Below are positions 52,281 through 61,365 of a stretch of DNA of 64,000 nucleotides, in pieces. The notes below the pieces were generated by a model. The model was not told the origin of the DNA, did not search any database, and saw only the letters and a list, made by a program, of their open reading frames with translations. Origin of the DNA: Bacillota bacterium (GTDB lineage: Bacteria > Bacillota > Clostridia > Acetivibrionales > DSM-1351); the NCBI GenBank assembly GCA_023439045.1, contig JAEXOY010000043.1, forward strand, positions 248,001 to 312,000, in the 5' to 3' direction. Positions within the stretch are counted from its first letter, which is position 1. The number at the start of each line of letters is the position of its first letter. The translations under genes and the position numbers were made by a program.

Positions 52281-52649
52281 CTATTTCTTTTTACCTGCAA
52301 CGGTCTTTGAAGGACCTTTTCTTGTCCTTGCGTTTGTCTTTGTACGCTGACCTCTTACTGGAAGACCCATTCTGTGTCTTCTTCCTCTATAGCATCCAAT
52401 TTCGATAAGACGCTTTATGTTTAAAGCAACTTCTCTTCTAAGGTCACCTTCAACCTTGTATTCTTTGTCAATTACTTCTCTAAGCTTGCTAATTTCATCA
52501 TCAGTCAAATCTCTTACTCTAGTATCAGCATTAACGCCAGTCTTAGCGAGAATCTCGTTTGACTTAGCTCTGCCTATACCGTAAATATAAGTGAGACCAA
52601 TTTCAACCCTTTTTTCTCTGGGCAAATCCACTCCGGCAATACGTGCCAT
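52281..52649 (-). CDS. rpsM: 30S ribosomal protein S13
   Basis: The 122-residue protein begins MARIAGVDLPREKRVEIGLT and ends with the basic RTKTNARTRKGPSK tail that contacts the P-site tRNA. GGAGGTG precedes the ATG. It is the first of the alpha set after a 208-bp gap from rpmJ. Confidence 0.98.
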   Translation of the reverse strand: MARIAGVDLPREKRVEIGLTYIYGIGRAKSNEILAKTGVNADTRVRDLTDDEISKLREVIDKEYKVEGDLRREVALNIKRLIEIGCYRGRRHRMGLPVRGQRTKTNARTRKGPSKTVAGKKK

Positions 52650-52857
52650 CTTAACTTACACCTCCAATTAATTTCGTATGTCACCTAAATTGTGACATTC
52701 ATTCTAATTCTCCACCGTCAGCCGTAAAATATATTTTGCCATTCCCTTAGGCCTTCCTCTGACGATATCGTCAAATATTTAAAAAATCAACAAAGATTGC
52801 AGAGAATTGGGAATAACTCTGCTCAGCCGCATCCAGTTGAATTTTTTACAAAGACAA
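52650..52857 (-). promoter_or_regulatory. Structured leader upstream of rpsM
   Basis: This gap holds a GCAGAG/CTCTGC hairpin (52798-52822), the palindrome GACGATATCGTC (52761-52772) and AAAATATATTTT. Such a gap inside a tight ribosomal operon suggests a control RNA, perhaps a binding site for S4. No known leader was recognised. Confidence 0.4.
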
Positions 52858-52971
52858 TTAACCCTGCTTCTGCTTATGCTTTGGGTTTTCGCAGATAATC
52901 ATAACTCTGCCTTTTCTCTTAATAATCTTACACTTTTCACAAATAGTCTTTACTGATGGTTTAACTTTCAT
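52858..52971 (-). CDS. rpmJ: 50S ribosomal protein L36
   Basis: The 37-residue protein reads MKVKPSVKTICEKCKIIKRK and ends CENPKHKQKQG, with the zinc set Cys-x2-Cys, Cys and His. GGAGG lies upstream of the ATG. It is in the standard position between infA and rpsM. Confidence 0.97.
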   Translation of the reverse strand: MKVKPSVKTICEKCKIIKRKGRVMIICENPKHKQKQG

Positions 52972-53066
52972 TACAGTAACCTCCTTATATTATAAGAAAC
53001 AAATTTACAATGATTTTATTAATAATACCATTTATCACCTTTTACTGATATATAAACGGTATGTAT

Positions 53067-53285
53067 TTATTTCGCTCTCCAAGTTATGCGCCCTCTAGTA
53101 AGGTCGTATGGTGACAATTCAATTGTGACTTTATCTCCAGGAAGAATTCTAATAAAATTCATTCTGAGCTTACCTGATATATGAGCCAAAACTTTATGAC
53201 CATTTTCTAGTTCAACCTGAAACATTGCGTTTGGCAGCGCTTCAATTACCGTTCCTTCCACTTCAATTACATCATCTTTTGCCAA
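53067..53285 (-). CDS. infA: Translation initiation factor IF-1
   Basis: The 72-residue S1-like OB-fold protein begins MAKDDVIEVEGTVIEALPNA and ends SPYDLTRGRITWRAK. It binds the A site of the 30S subunit during initiation. It follows the KOW-domain gene by 46 bp. Confidence 0.98.
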   Translation of the reverse strand: MAKDDVIEVEGTVIEALPNAMFQVELENGHKVLAHISGKLRMNFIRILPGDKVTIELSPYDLTRGRITWRAK

Positions 53286-53331
53286 GCTAACACCTCCTCC
53301 AAAGGACTATATGATACTTTATATAAAAATA

Positions 53332-53610
53332 CTACTGGTTTTCAACCTGCTGAACATATTCGGCTAATGCTTTGCGAAGCTCTGCGTTACTCACTCTTTG
53401 TTCTTGTTCAAACTTGATTAAAAGACTTTGAACAATGTCTTGTGTAAGCTTTAGGTGCTTAATTTTCTTTCTCTTCGGATTTTCAAATCTTCTAAGATCT
53501 CCATCAGCTATATAAACATAGTTTTCATCAAGCAACTTTGTTACTACGAAAATCCTTCCCGAATCTCGTCCAGCCTTTGAATAGACAACCTGTCCAAGGG
53601 TTGCATCCAA
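53332..53610 (-). CDS. KOW-domain RNA-binding protein (L14e-like)
   Basis: The 92-residue protein has a KOW motif (GQVVYSKAGRDSGRIFVVTK) followed by KRKKIKHLKLT and a helical C-terminus. Small proteins of this type sit between map and infA in many Clostridia and are thought to bind the ribosome, but the role is not settled. The start is TTG, with GAGGTG 7 nt upstream; there is no in-frame ATG. Confidence 0.85.
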   Translation of the reverse strand: MDATLGQVVYSKAGRDSGRIFVVTKLLDENYVYIADGDLRRFENPKRKKIKHLKLTQDIVQSLLIKFEQEQRVSNAELRKALAEYVQQVENQ

Positions 53611-53788
53611 TGTTATTCACCTCATTCAATCATTTCTCACTGTATTTCTTTCTATACATAACTGTATTTGTTTTTATACATATAAGAAAAACGAGTGAAA
53701 CCAAATATAAATTATACAGGAAAATTTCAATAATAACAATACATTTGTTAAAAATCTGTATTATTTTTATAAAAAATATATTACCAGT

Positions 53789-54556
53789 TTATATTATAGT
53801 CAATATTTCCGGGCCATTATCAGTTACTGCAACTGTGTTTTCATAGTGTGCAGAAAGTTTACCGTCAGCTGTAACTACTGTCCAGGCATTATCTAAAACC
53901 TTAACCTCATATCCACCAGCGTTTACCATTGGTTCAATTGCAATAGTCATGCCACTTGAAAGCTTAGTTCCTCTTCTGCCTGTAACATAGTTTGGAATTT
54001 CTGGAAGCTCATGCAACTCTTTTCCAATACCATGTCCAATAAACTCACGAACTACAGAAAAACCATTACTTTCGACATATTGCTGAATAGCTGAAGAAAT
54101 GTCTCTTATATGTTTACCCGGTTCAACTTCTTTTAACCCCTGATAAAAGCTTTCTCTGGTGACCTCAATCAGTCTTTTTGCTTCCTCTGATATATTACCT
54201 ACTCCAAAGGTTCTTGCTGCATCAGCATGATAGTCATTCAGATATACACCAATATCTACACTAATAATATCTCCATCTTTTAATGGAATTAAACCAGGAA
54301 TACCATGTACTACCTGCTCATTTATTGAAGTGCAAATACTTGCTGGAAACGGGGGAACACCCCTTACCCCAATATCATATCCCTTAAACGATGGAATAGC
54401 CTTATTCCTTTTAATATGCTCATATGCCATTCTATCAAGCTCTTTTGTAGTAATTCCAGGCACAGCATTTTCTTTTATAAGCATAAGCGCCTCATAAAGA
54501 ATCTCGCCAGACCTTTTCATCTTGTCTATTTCCAACCTGGATTTGATAGTGACCAT
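53789..54556 (-). CDS. map: Methionine aminopeptidase, type I
   Basis: The 255-residue protein has the metal ligands in VDIGVYLNDYHADAARTF, the His in GHGIGKELHELP, and Glu in IAIEPMV. It removes the initiator Met. It starts 3 bp after adk, in the common secY-adk-map order. Confidence 0.97.
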   Translation of the reverse strand: MVTIKSRLEIDKMKRSGEILYEALMLIKENAVPGITTKELDRMAYEHIKRNKAIPSFKGYDIGVRGVPPFPASICTSINEQVVHGIPGLIPLKDGDIISVDIGVYLNDYHADAARTFGVGNISEEAKRLIEVTRESFYQGLKEVEPGKHIRDISSAIQQYVESNGFSVVREFIGHGIGKELHELPEIPNYVTGRRGTKLSSGMTIAIEPMVNAGGYEVKVLDNAWTVVTADGKLSAHYENTVAVTDNGPEILTII

Positions 54557-54559
54557 ATA

Positions 54560-55204
54560 TTATATCCCCAATATTTGCTTAACTCTATTTGATGTTTCTT
54601 CAAGCGAGTCTGAGCCTTCTGCTGTTTTTAACTTACCAGACGCTTTATAGAATTGTATTAATGGTTGTGTCTGCTTATGGTATGCCTGCAATCTGTTTAA
54701 AACTGTCTCAGGAGCATCATCTGCTCTTAAAACAACTGGTGAATTACAGCTATCACATACCCCTTCAACCTTAGTGGGATTGTACTTGATATGATATGTC
54801 ATTCCACAACCAGTACAAACTCTTCTTCCAGACATTCTTTTAATAATTTCTTCATCATTAACGTCAATCAACAACGCTACATCAAGGCTAGTTCCCAGCT
54901 GGGAGAGTACGTTGTCAAGATACTCTGCCTGTGGAATTGTTCTTGGAAATCCATCTAGGATAAAACCATTTATGCAATCCTCATCCTTAAGTCTATCCTT
55001 AACCAAATCAACTGTTAATTCATCAGGTACAAGTTCACCTTTATCTATATAAGTCTTTGCTTTTTTGCCTAATTCAGTGTTTTTCTTAATATTTGCTCTG
55101 AATATATCCCCAGTTGAGATATGAGGTACATTTAAATGCTTTGAAATGTTAACTGCTTGTGTCCCTTTGCCAGCGCCAGGAGCACCTAAAATAATTAACC
55201 TCAT
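54560..55204 (-). CDS. adk: Adenylate kinase, zinc form
   Basis: The 214-residue protein has the P-loop GAPGAGKGTQA, NMP-binding STGDIFRANI and a LID with four Cys (CTGCGMTYH and CDSC), the structural zinc site of Gram-positive enzymes. It balances AMP, ADP and ATP. It is preceded by a gap of 144 bp with two hairpins. Confidence 0.98.
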   Translation of the reverse strand: MRLIILGAPGAGKGTQAVNISKHLNVPHISTGDIFRANIKKNTELGKKAKTYIDKGELVPDELTVDLVKDRLKDEDCINGFILDGFPRTIPQAEYLDNVLSQLGTSLDVALLIDVNDEEIIKRMSGRRVCTGCGMTYHIKYNPTKVEGVCDSCNSPVVLRADDAPETVLNRLQAYHKQTQPLIQFYKASGKLKTAEGSDSLEETSNRVKQILGI

Positions 55205-55233
55205 TTATATCATCCTTTACTTAAACAAAACTT

Positions 55234-55333
55234 AAGGGCCATCTTAGCCCTTGGTCCCATCTATATTGAATTAGAAAAGCTACCTTTTTATCAAATCCAG
55301 AATGAGGGATTATGAGTAATCTCATAAGCCCTC
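55234..55333. other. Two hairpins between secY and adk
   Basis: GAGGGATTATGAG pairs with CTCATAAGCCCTC around TAAT (55304-55333), and AAGGGC with GCCCTT around 7 nt (55234-55252). Neither is followed by a clear T-run. Confidence 0.6.
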
Positions 55334-55348
55334 TACTGGAATATACTA

Positions 55349-56641
55349 CTATTCTAAAAATCCTTTATAATGTCTCATCAACATCTGTGATTCAATCTGC
55401 CTTACAGTGTCAAGTGCAACACCAACAAGAATCAATACACTAGTACCAGCAAACCAAACGCCCTGAACACCAGTAATCCATACGATAATGTATGGGAATA
55501 TTGTAATTAATGCAAGGAACAATGCTCCAAACCATGTAATTCTGTTCAAAACCTTTGCGATATACTCAGCTGTTGGCTTACCAGGTCTGATACCTGGGAT
55601 AAATCCACCGTTCTTCTTCATATTGTTTGCAAGCTCAATTGGATTGAACTGTACATATGTGTAGAAGAAAGTGAAACCAATAATGAGTAGTGCATATATA
55701 AGTGCATATGACCAATGTGTTGACCAGTTCTTAAAGAACATGATAAACGCATTTGTTGAATTAGGGCTTGCAAAGCTGATTACAGTTGAAGGAAGCATCA
55801 TTATTGATATAGCAAAGATAATTGGAATAACACCCGCCCAGTTTACCTTGATAGGTAAGTGTGTGCTTTGTCCTCCATAAACCTTTCTACCAACAACTCT
55901 CTTCGCATACTGTACTGGAATTCTACGCTCTGCCTGGTTAACCCAAACAACGCAAGCAATAATAGCTACAAAAACCGCAAGAATTGCGATTATAGCAAGA
56001 ATTCCAATTACTCCTTCACCTAGAGCACCAATTCTGAAGTTCTCATACAGATAAAGTGCACCTTTTGGTCCAGATGATACTATACCAGCAAAGATTATCA
56101 TTGATATACCATTACCAATTCCATACTCAGTGATCTGCTCTCCTAACCACATCAAGAAAGCTGTACCAGCAGTAAGAGTAATTGTAACCGTTAGAAAAGT
56201 TACAACGTTGAGGCCGCCTACTAAAGCTCCTCTTAATCCAATGGTAATAGCTGTTGCCTGAACAAAAGCTAGTACTACTGTTGCATACCTTATCCACTGC
56301 CCAATCTTCTTTTTGCCTTCTTCGCCTTCCTTTGATAGTTGCTCTAACTTAGGAATTGCAATTGTCAACAACTGCATTATAATTGAGGCATTGATGTATG
56401 GTGTAATACTCATTGCAAATATGGTTGCATATCTGAATGCTCCACCAGTTATAACATCAAGAAAACCAAAGAGCTGACCACCATTATCTAGCAGCTTTGC
56501 AAATTCATCAGGACTTAGTCCAGGAACGGGAAGTCTTGAACCAAGTCTGAATATCAAAAGCAGACCTATTGTTATTAGAATCTTTCTCTTTAAATCAGGA
56601 ATTTTCCAGGAATTTTTAAGTGTATCCAACATTGTACTCAT
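55349..56641 (-). CDS. secY: Preprotein translocase subunit SecY
   Basis: The 430-residue membrane protein has ten hydrophobic segments and signature stretches FRLGSRLPVPGL, MSITPYINASIIMQLL and QFNPIELANNMKKNGGFIPG. It forms the protein-conducting channel with SecE and SecG. It follows rplO with no gap. Confidence 0.98.
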   Translation of the reverse strand: MSTMLDTLKNSWKIPDLKRKILITIGLLLIFRLGSRLPVPGLSPDEFAKLLDNGGQLFGFLDVITGGAFRYATIFAMSITPYINASIIMQLLTIAIPKLEQLSKEGEEGKKKIGQWIRYATVVLAFVQATAITIGLRGALVGGLNVVTFLTVTITLTAGTAFLMWLGEQITEYGIGNGISMIIFAGIVSSGPKGALYLYENFRIGALGEGVIGILAIIAILAVFVAIIACVVWVNQAERRIPVQYAKRVVGRKVYGGQSTHLPIKVNWAGVIPIIFAISIMMLPSTVISFASPNSTNAFIMFFKNWSTHWSYALIYALLIIGFTFFYTYVQFNPIELANNMKKNGGFIPGIRPGKPTAEYIAKVLNRITWFGALFLALITIFPYIIVWITGVQGVWFAGTSVLILVGVALDTVRQIESQMLMRHYKGFLE

Positions 56642-56642
56642 G

Positions 56643-57086
56643 TTATACCACCTCTGCCTTTCCTCCTGCAGCTTCTATTTTCTCAGCAGCTGTCTTGGAG
56701 AATTTTGACGCCTGAACTGTCAACTTCTTAGATAATTCACCATTACCTAAAATAGCTACTCCATCAATTATCTTCTTAGCAAGGCCTGATGATTTTAGAA
56801 GTTCTTCAGTAACGACAGTGCCATCTTCAAATATGTTGAGATCGCATACATTTACATCGGTATACTTCTTCTGGAATTCATAGTTATTAAAACCTCTCTT
56901 AGGCAATCTCATATAGAGAGGCATCTGACCACCTTCAAAGCCTGGTCTTACGCCACCGCCCGCACGAGCATTTTGTCCCTTATGTCCCTTACCGCCAGTT
57001 TTACCGTTACCGGTACCTATGCCTCTACCTTTTCTGTTAGGTAGTTTTTTTGATCCAGGAGCAGGCTGTAATTCAAATAACTTCAT
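56643..57086 (-). CDS. rplO: 50S ribosomal protein L15
   Basis: The 147-residue protein has a Gly/Arg-rich N-terminal part (NRKGRGIGTGNGKTGGKGHK) and RPGFEGGQMPLYMRLPKRGF, as expected for L15. Confidence 0.98.
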   Translation of the reverse strand: MKLFELQPAPGSKKLPNRKGRGIGTGNGKTGGKGHKGQNARAGGGVRPGFEGGQMPLYMRLPKRGFNNYEFQKKYTDVNVCDLNIFEDGTVVTEELLKSSGLAKKIIDGVAILGNGELSKKLTVQASKFSKTAAEKIEAAGGKAEVV

Positions 57087-57100
57087 TGACTACACCTCCC

Positions 57101-57280
57101 TTATATTTCTTTTACACATACTAAATGTGATACTTTATTAATCATACCTCTTATCTGAGCGTTGTCTTCCTTCTCAACAGAACTGCCGATCTTGCGAAGG
57201 CCTAATGCCTTTACTGTAGCAGCCTGAGAAGCAATAGCTTTATTAGTGCTTTTCTTAAGAGTAATCTGTAACTTAGCCAT
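57101..57280 (-). CDS. rpmD: 50S ribosomal protein L30
   Basis: The 59-residue protein has the single-domain L30 fold (LQITLKKSTNKA, ALGLRKIGSSV, IRGMINKVSHLV). The second of two adjacent Met codons is the likelier start. Confidence 0.96.
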   Translation of the reverse strand: MAKLQITLKKSTNKAIASQAATVKALGLRKIGSSVEKEDNAQIRGMINKVSHLVCVKEI

Positions 57281-57294
57281 CAAATTTTCCCTCC

Positions 57295-57798
57295 TTAACC
57301 GAGAATCTCTTCTACAGTTTTTCCACGTAGTCTAGCAACATCTTCAACAGTCTTCATTTGAGCAAGACCCTTGATAGTCGCATTAACCATATTTATAGGA
57401 TTATTTGAACCCAATGACTTAGTTCTGATATCCCTGATTCCAGCGAGTTCGAGAACCGCTCTGATTGGACCACCAGCAATAACTCCAGTACCTTGTCCAG
57501 CAGGCATTAATAAAACTTGGCCTGCACCAAATACTCCTAAAGCTTCGTGTGGAATTGTAGTGTCTACAAGTGGAACTTTTATCAGGTTTTTCTTTGCATC
57601 TTCAATACCCTTGCGAATTGCTTCAGGGATTTCAGCAGCCTTACCCATACCAGTACCAACGTGACCATTCTCATCTCCAACTACTACAAGAGCGCTGAAA
57701 CGAAAATTTCTACCACCCTTAACAACCTTAGTAACACGTCCTATATTAACAACTTTCTCTTTAAGTTCACCTAAAGTGTTAGCATCAATTCGTTGCAA
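57295..57798 (-). CDS. rpsE: 30S ribosomal protein S5
   Basis: The 167-residue protein has the double-stranded RNA-binding N-domain (GRNFRFSALVVVGDENGHVG) and the C-terminal GTGVIAGGPIRAVLELAGI. It is needed for decoding accuracy. Confidence 0.98.
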   Translation of the reverse strand: MQRIDANTLGELKEKVVNIGRVTKVVKGGRNFRFSALVVVGDENGHVGTGMGKAAEIPEAIRKGIEDAKKNLIKVPLVDTTIPHEALGVFGAGQVLLMPAGQGTGVIAGGPIRAVLELAGIRDIRTKSLGSNNPINMVNATIKGLAQMKTVEDVARLRGKTVEEILG

Positions 57799-57816
57799 TT
57801 TGTTCCCCTCCTTTTC

Positions 57817-58185
57817 CTAAAATTCCAAACCTGCTTCACGAGCAGCGTCAGCAAGTTCTTTTACTCTTCCATGATAGATGTAACCGCCTCTATCAAATAC
57901 CACTGTCTTTATACCCTTTTCAATAGCCTTTTCAGCTACTAACTTTCCAACTTCCTTCGCTGCCTCAGCGTTTCCACCGTAAGCAACCTTGCCCTTAATT
58001 GCAGCGTCGAGGGTTGAAGCGGATACAAGAGTAGTACCGTTTGTATCGTCAATAATCTGAACATATATATTCTTCAAGCTTCTGAAAACGTTCATTCTTG
58101 GACGCTCAGCAGTACCTGATACCTTTTTACGCACTCTGACATGTTTTCTAAGTCTGATTTCGTTTCTATTTTGCTTATTTATCAT
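57817..58185 (-). CDS. rplR: 50S ribosomal protein L18
   Basis: The 122-residue protein has a basic N-terminus (RLRKHVRVRKKVSGTAERPR) and ends GRVKELADAAREAGLEF, the 5S rRNA-binding fold of L18. Confidence 0.98.
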   Translation of the reverse strand: MINKQNRNEIRLRKHVRVRKKVSGTAERPRMNVFRSLKNIYVQIIDDTNGTTLVSASTLDAAIKGKVAYGGNAEAAKEVGKLVAEKAIEKGIKTVVFDRGGYIYHGRVKELADAAREAGLEF

Positions 58186-58202
58186 TTACTCTCATCTCCT
58201 TT

Positions 58203-58754
58203 CTACTTTTTACCCTTACCGCCAGTTTTACCTTCTTTACGTCTGATAACTTCAGTTTCGTATTTAATACCCTTACCCTTGTAAGGTTCAGGTTCTCTCT
58301 TTCCACGGATCTTAGCAGCGAATTCACCAACCATCTGCTTATCAATACCTTTAACAACTATCTTGTTAGGTGCTGGTACTTCAGTTGTGATTCCTTCTGG
58401 ATCATCCATTTCAACAGGATGTGAATATCCAAGAGTAAGAACAAGCTTCTTGCCTTGCTTCTGTGCTCTGTAACCAACACCGTTGATTTCGAGATTCTTA
58501 GTAAAACCATTTGTTACACCTTCAACCATATTGTTGATAAGTGTTCTTGTTAATCCATGTAATGCTTTATGCATCTTCAAGTCAGATGGTCTCTCAACAA
58601 CTATCTGTGATGCATCAGCCTTGATTATCATATCCTTGTGGAACTGCTTTGTAAGTGTTCCTTTAGATCCTTTTACTGTCAAAACATTATTACCATCAAG
58701 CTTAATATTAACTCCAGCTGGAATAGCTATTGGTAATTTACCTATTCTTGACAT
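58203..58754 (-). CDS. rplF: 50S ribosomal protein L6
   Basis: The 183-residue protein has MSRIGKLPIAIPAGV at the start and the C-terminal signature PEPYKGKGIKYETEVIRRKE. Confidence 0.98.
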   Translation of the reverse strand: MSRIGKLPIAIPAGVNIKLDGNNVLTVKGSKGTLTKQFHKDMIIKADASQIVVERPSDLKMHKALHGLTRTLINNMVEGVTNGFTKNLEINGVGYRAQKQGKKLVLTLGYSHPVEMDDPEGITTEVPAPNKIVVKGIDKQMVGEFAAKIRGKREPEPYKGKGIKYETEVIRRKEGKTGGKGKK

Positions 58755-58811
58755 TTTTCATACCTCCAGTTCTTAATATTATGGATAATATATATCCTTT
58801 TCAGAATTTGC

Positions 58812-58848
58812 TAGTATTTCTCAAATCCTTATGATCTGAGAAATACTA
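58812..58848. other. Perfect 12-bp hairpin between rpsH and rplF
   Basis: TAGTATTTCTCA pairs perfectly with TGAGAAATACTA around a 13-nt loop. There is no T-run, so it is not a typical terminator; RNA processing or S8-linked control are possible. Confidence 0.65.
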
Positions 58849-58865
58849 TTTAACCTGGGGATTAA

Positions 58866-59264
58866 TTACCAAACAAACGCTAAAACTTCTCCGCCTACGC
58901 CTTCTGTTCTAGCTTTCTTGTCAGTCATGATTCCCTTTGATGTTGAAATTATAGCGATTCCAAGTCCGCCTAATACCTTAGGTAGCTCATCTTTACCTGC
59001 ATATACTCTCAAACCAGGCTTACTTATTCTCTTTATTCCAGTTATAACGTTTTGCTTACCATTTGTATACTTTAAGCTAACTCTTATAACGCCTTGCTTA
59101 CCATCGTTTATTTCTTCAAAATTCTTAATATAACCTTCTTCCAGCAAAATGCCTGCTATCGACCTCTTAAGGTTGGAAGCGGGTATATCAACTGATTCAT
59201 GTTTAGCAGAACCTGCATTTCTAATTCTGGTTAACATATCAGCGATTGCATCAGTTATTTGCAT
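58866..59264 (-). CDS. rpsH: 30S ribosomal protein S8
   Basis: The 132-residue protein begins MQITDAIADMLTRIRNAGSA and ends GIAIISTSKGIMTDKKARTE and GGEVLAFVW. It binds 16S rRNA helix 21. Confidence 0.98.
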   Translation of the reverse strand: MQITDAIADMLTRIRNAGSAKHESVDIPASNLKRSIAGILLEEGYIKNFEEINDGKQGVIRVSLKYTNGKQNVITGIKRISKPGLRVYAGKDELPKVLGGLGIAIISTSKGIMTDKKARTEGVGGEVLAFVW

Positions 59265-59290
59265 ATGTTTAACCTCCTTCCAAAGACTAA

Positions 59291-59476
59291 TTACCAGCTT
59301 GCTTTCTTAACACCAGGTATCTGACCTTTATATGCCAGCTCTCTAAAGCACAAACGGCAAATACCAAATTTTCTAATATATGCATGTGGTCTTCCACAAA
59401 TTTTGCATCTATTATATGCTCTTGAACTGAACTTAGGTGTACGCTGTTGCTTGATTATCATCGCTTTCTTTGCCAT
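59291..59476 (-). CDS. rpsZ: 30S ribosomal protein S14 type Z
   Basis: The 61-residue protein has four zinc-binding Cys (CKIC and CRLC) and the S14 signature RKFGICRLCFRELAYKGQIP. This is the short zinc form. Confidence 0.97.
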   Translation of the reverse strand: MAKKAMIIKQQRTPKFSSRAYNRCKICGRPHAYIRKFGICRLCFRELAYKGQIPGVKKASW

Positions 59477-59491
59477 GCCTTCAATCCCTCC

Positions 59492-60034
59492 TTAGTTCTG
59501 GCTGAATGGCATACCAAGTAACTTCAAGAGTTCCTTACCCTCTTCATCACTCTTTGCCGTAGTTACAAAAACTATATCCATACCACGTAGCTTATCAACC
59601 TTATCATATTCGATTTCTGGGAATATGAGCTGATCCTTTACGCCTAAAGTATAGTTTCCTCTACCATCAAATGAGTTAGCTGAAACTCCTCTAAAGTCTC
59701 TTACTCTTGGTAAAGCAGCATTAAAAAGCTTGTCAACAAATTCGTACATTCTTTCGCCTCTTAATGTTACCTTGCAGCCAATATTCATACCTTGTCTTAA
59801 TTTAAACGCTGCAACTGACTTTTTAGCCTTTGTTACAATAGGCTTCTGTCCAGTTATTATTGTCATATCATTAACAGCCGCATCCATAGCCTTAGGATTA
59901 TCTTTAACTTCGCCAACTCCCATGTTTAAAACAATCTTTTCTAACTTAGGAATCTGCATGCAGCTGCTATAGTTAAACTTAGTTTGCAAAGCAGGAACAA
60001 CTTCGTTCTTATACTTTTCCTTTAACCTTGCCAT
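59492..60034 (-). CDS. rplE: 50S ribosomal protein L5
   Basis: The 180-residue protein has LEKIVLNMGVGEV near residue 30, RLRDFRGVS-like VRDFRGVSANSFDGRGNYTL, and MDIVFVTTA at the end. It binds 5S rRNA. Confidence 0.98.
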   Translation of the reverse strand: MARLKEKYKNEVVPALQTKFNYSSCMQIPKLEKIVLNMGVGEVKDNPKAMDAAVNDMTIITGQKPIVTKAKKSVAAFKLRQGMNIGCKVTLRGERMYEFVDKLFNAALPRVRDFRGVSANSFDGRGNYTLGVKDQLIFPEIEYDKVDKLRGMDIVFVTTAKSDEEGKELLKLLGMPFSQN

Positions 60035-60062
60035 CCACTATACCTCCTTTCAGTAAACCTGA

Positions 60063-60410
60063 TTAATCTTCTTTCTTGTCTAAAACAATTTCTAATATCT
60101 CGTTACAGTGCTTGCAAGTTCTAGCCTTCTGTCCATTTTCAAGGAAAGTCTTAGCCACCTTTGTAGGCTTGCCACATTTGTCACAAACCAACATAACATT
60201 TGAGCTGTTAATTGAACCTTCCTGATGGATTATACCACCCTGCTGGTATCTGCTTCTAGGCTTTTTATGCTTTGTAGTCATATTAACGCCTTCAACAATT
60301 ACCTGACTAGTAGAAGGATTTACGCTTAATACCTTGCCCTTCTTGCCTTTATCCTTACCTGACAGAACTATAACTGTATCGTTCTTTTTTACGTGAACTT
60401 TGTTTGCCAA
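60063..60410 (-). CDS. rplX: 50S ribosomal protein L24
   Basis: The 115-residue protein has the KOW motif (VKKNDTVIVLSGKDKGKKGK) and two CxxC pairs in its C-terminal half (CDKC, CKHC), a zinc-binding form. Confidence 0.97.
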   Translation of the reverse strand: MANKVHVKKNDTVIVLSGKDKGKKGKVLSVNPSTSQVIVEGVNMTTKHKKPRSRYQQGGIIHQEGSINSSNVMLVCDKCGKPTKVAKTFLENGQKARTCKHCNEILEIVLDKKED

Positions 60411-60428
60411 ATTAAGCCGCCTCCTTCC

Positions 60429-60797
60429 TTACAGTACTTCTGGTGCTAGAGAAAGAATCTTCATGAAATCTTTATCTCTCAATTCTCTCGCAACAGGTCC
60501 AAATATACGTGTTCCCTTTGGGTTCTTGTCCTCTTTGATAATAACAGCTGCATTTTCATCAAACTTGATGTATGAACCATCAGCTCTTCTTACGCCTCTC
60601 TTTGAACGTACGATAACACACTTAACTACGTCACCTTTTTTTACAACACCGCCGGGTGTTGCATTTTTAACAGAAGCTACAACTATATCTCCAATATTAG
60701 CATACTTTCTCCAAGATCCACCAAGAACTTTTATACACATAAGCTCTTTAGCTCCAGTATTATCTGCAACCTTCATTCTAGATTGAACTTGAATCAT
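60429..60797 (-). CDS. rplN: 50S ribosomal protein L14
   Basis: The 122-residue protein begins MIQVQSRMKVADNTGAKELM and ends with FMKILSLAPEVL. The ATG has AAGGAGGT 6 nt upstream; the TTG six codons earlier precedes that site. Confidence 0.98.
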   Translation of the reverse strand: MIQVQSRMKVADNTGAKELMCIKVLGGSWRKYANIGDIVVASVKNATPGGVVKKGDVVKCVIVRSKRGVRRADGSYIKFDENAAVIIKEDKNPKGTRIFGPVARELRDKDFMKILSLAPEVL

Positions 60798-60840
60798 AAT
60801 GGTACCTCCTTCCAATGATTCTGGCTAAACACCCTATAGA

Positions 60841-61098
60841 TTATTGTGCTTTTTCAACGATTTCAACAAGTCTCCATCTCTTTTCCTTGCTGAGTGGTCT
60901 TGTTTCCATTACCTTTACCTTGTCGCCTATTTGACACTGATTTTCTTCATCGTGTGCCTTAAGCTTGTAGGTTCTCTTAACAATCTTTCCGTACAACGGA
61001 TGCTTAACGCTTGTCTCTATAGCAACAACAATAGTTTTATCCATCTTATTGCTTACAACCTTACCGACTCTTGTTTTTCTTAAAGCCCTTTCTACCAA
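60841..61098 (-). CDS. rpsQ: 30S ribosomal protein S17
   Basis: The 85-residue OB-fold protein has GKVVSNKMDKTIVVAIET and KVMETRPLSKEKRWRLVEIV, typical of S17. Confidence 0.98.
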   Translation of the reverse strand: MVERALRKTRVGKVVSNKMDKTIVVAIETSVKHPLYGKIVKRTYKLKAHDEENQCQIGDKVKVMETRPLSKEKRWRLVEIVEKAQ

Positions 61099-61161
61099 GT
61101 GGAATTACCTCCTTCCGATACTTACGCAATTCATTATGGTTAAGGTTTTGCTTAGATGCAA

Positions 61162-61365
61162 TTACTTTTCAGCGCCACTAAGCTCTTTTTCCCTTATAAT
61201 TGTTTTAACTTTAGCTATAGACTTTTTAACATCTTTTAGCTTCATTGGGTTTTCAAGCTGATTTGTAGCAAGCTGAAATCTAAGCTTAAAGAGTTCAGAC
61301 TTTAAATCGCCCAATTCCTTATTTAGTTCAACTATATTCTTTTCTCTGATTTCACTAGCTTTCAT
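61162..61365 (-). CDS. rpmC: 50S ribosomal protein L29
   Basis: The 67-residue helical-hairpin protein reads MKASEIREKNIVELNKELGD at its start. The ATG at 61365 lies inside the end of rplP, so the genes overlap by 11 bp; the GTG four codons earlier is part of the ribosome site. Confidence 0.96.
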   Translation of the reverse strand: MKASEIREKNIVELNKELGDLKSELFKLRFQLATNQLENPMKLKDVKKSIAKVKTIIREKELSGAEK

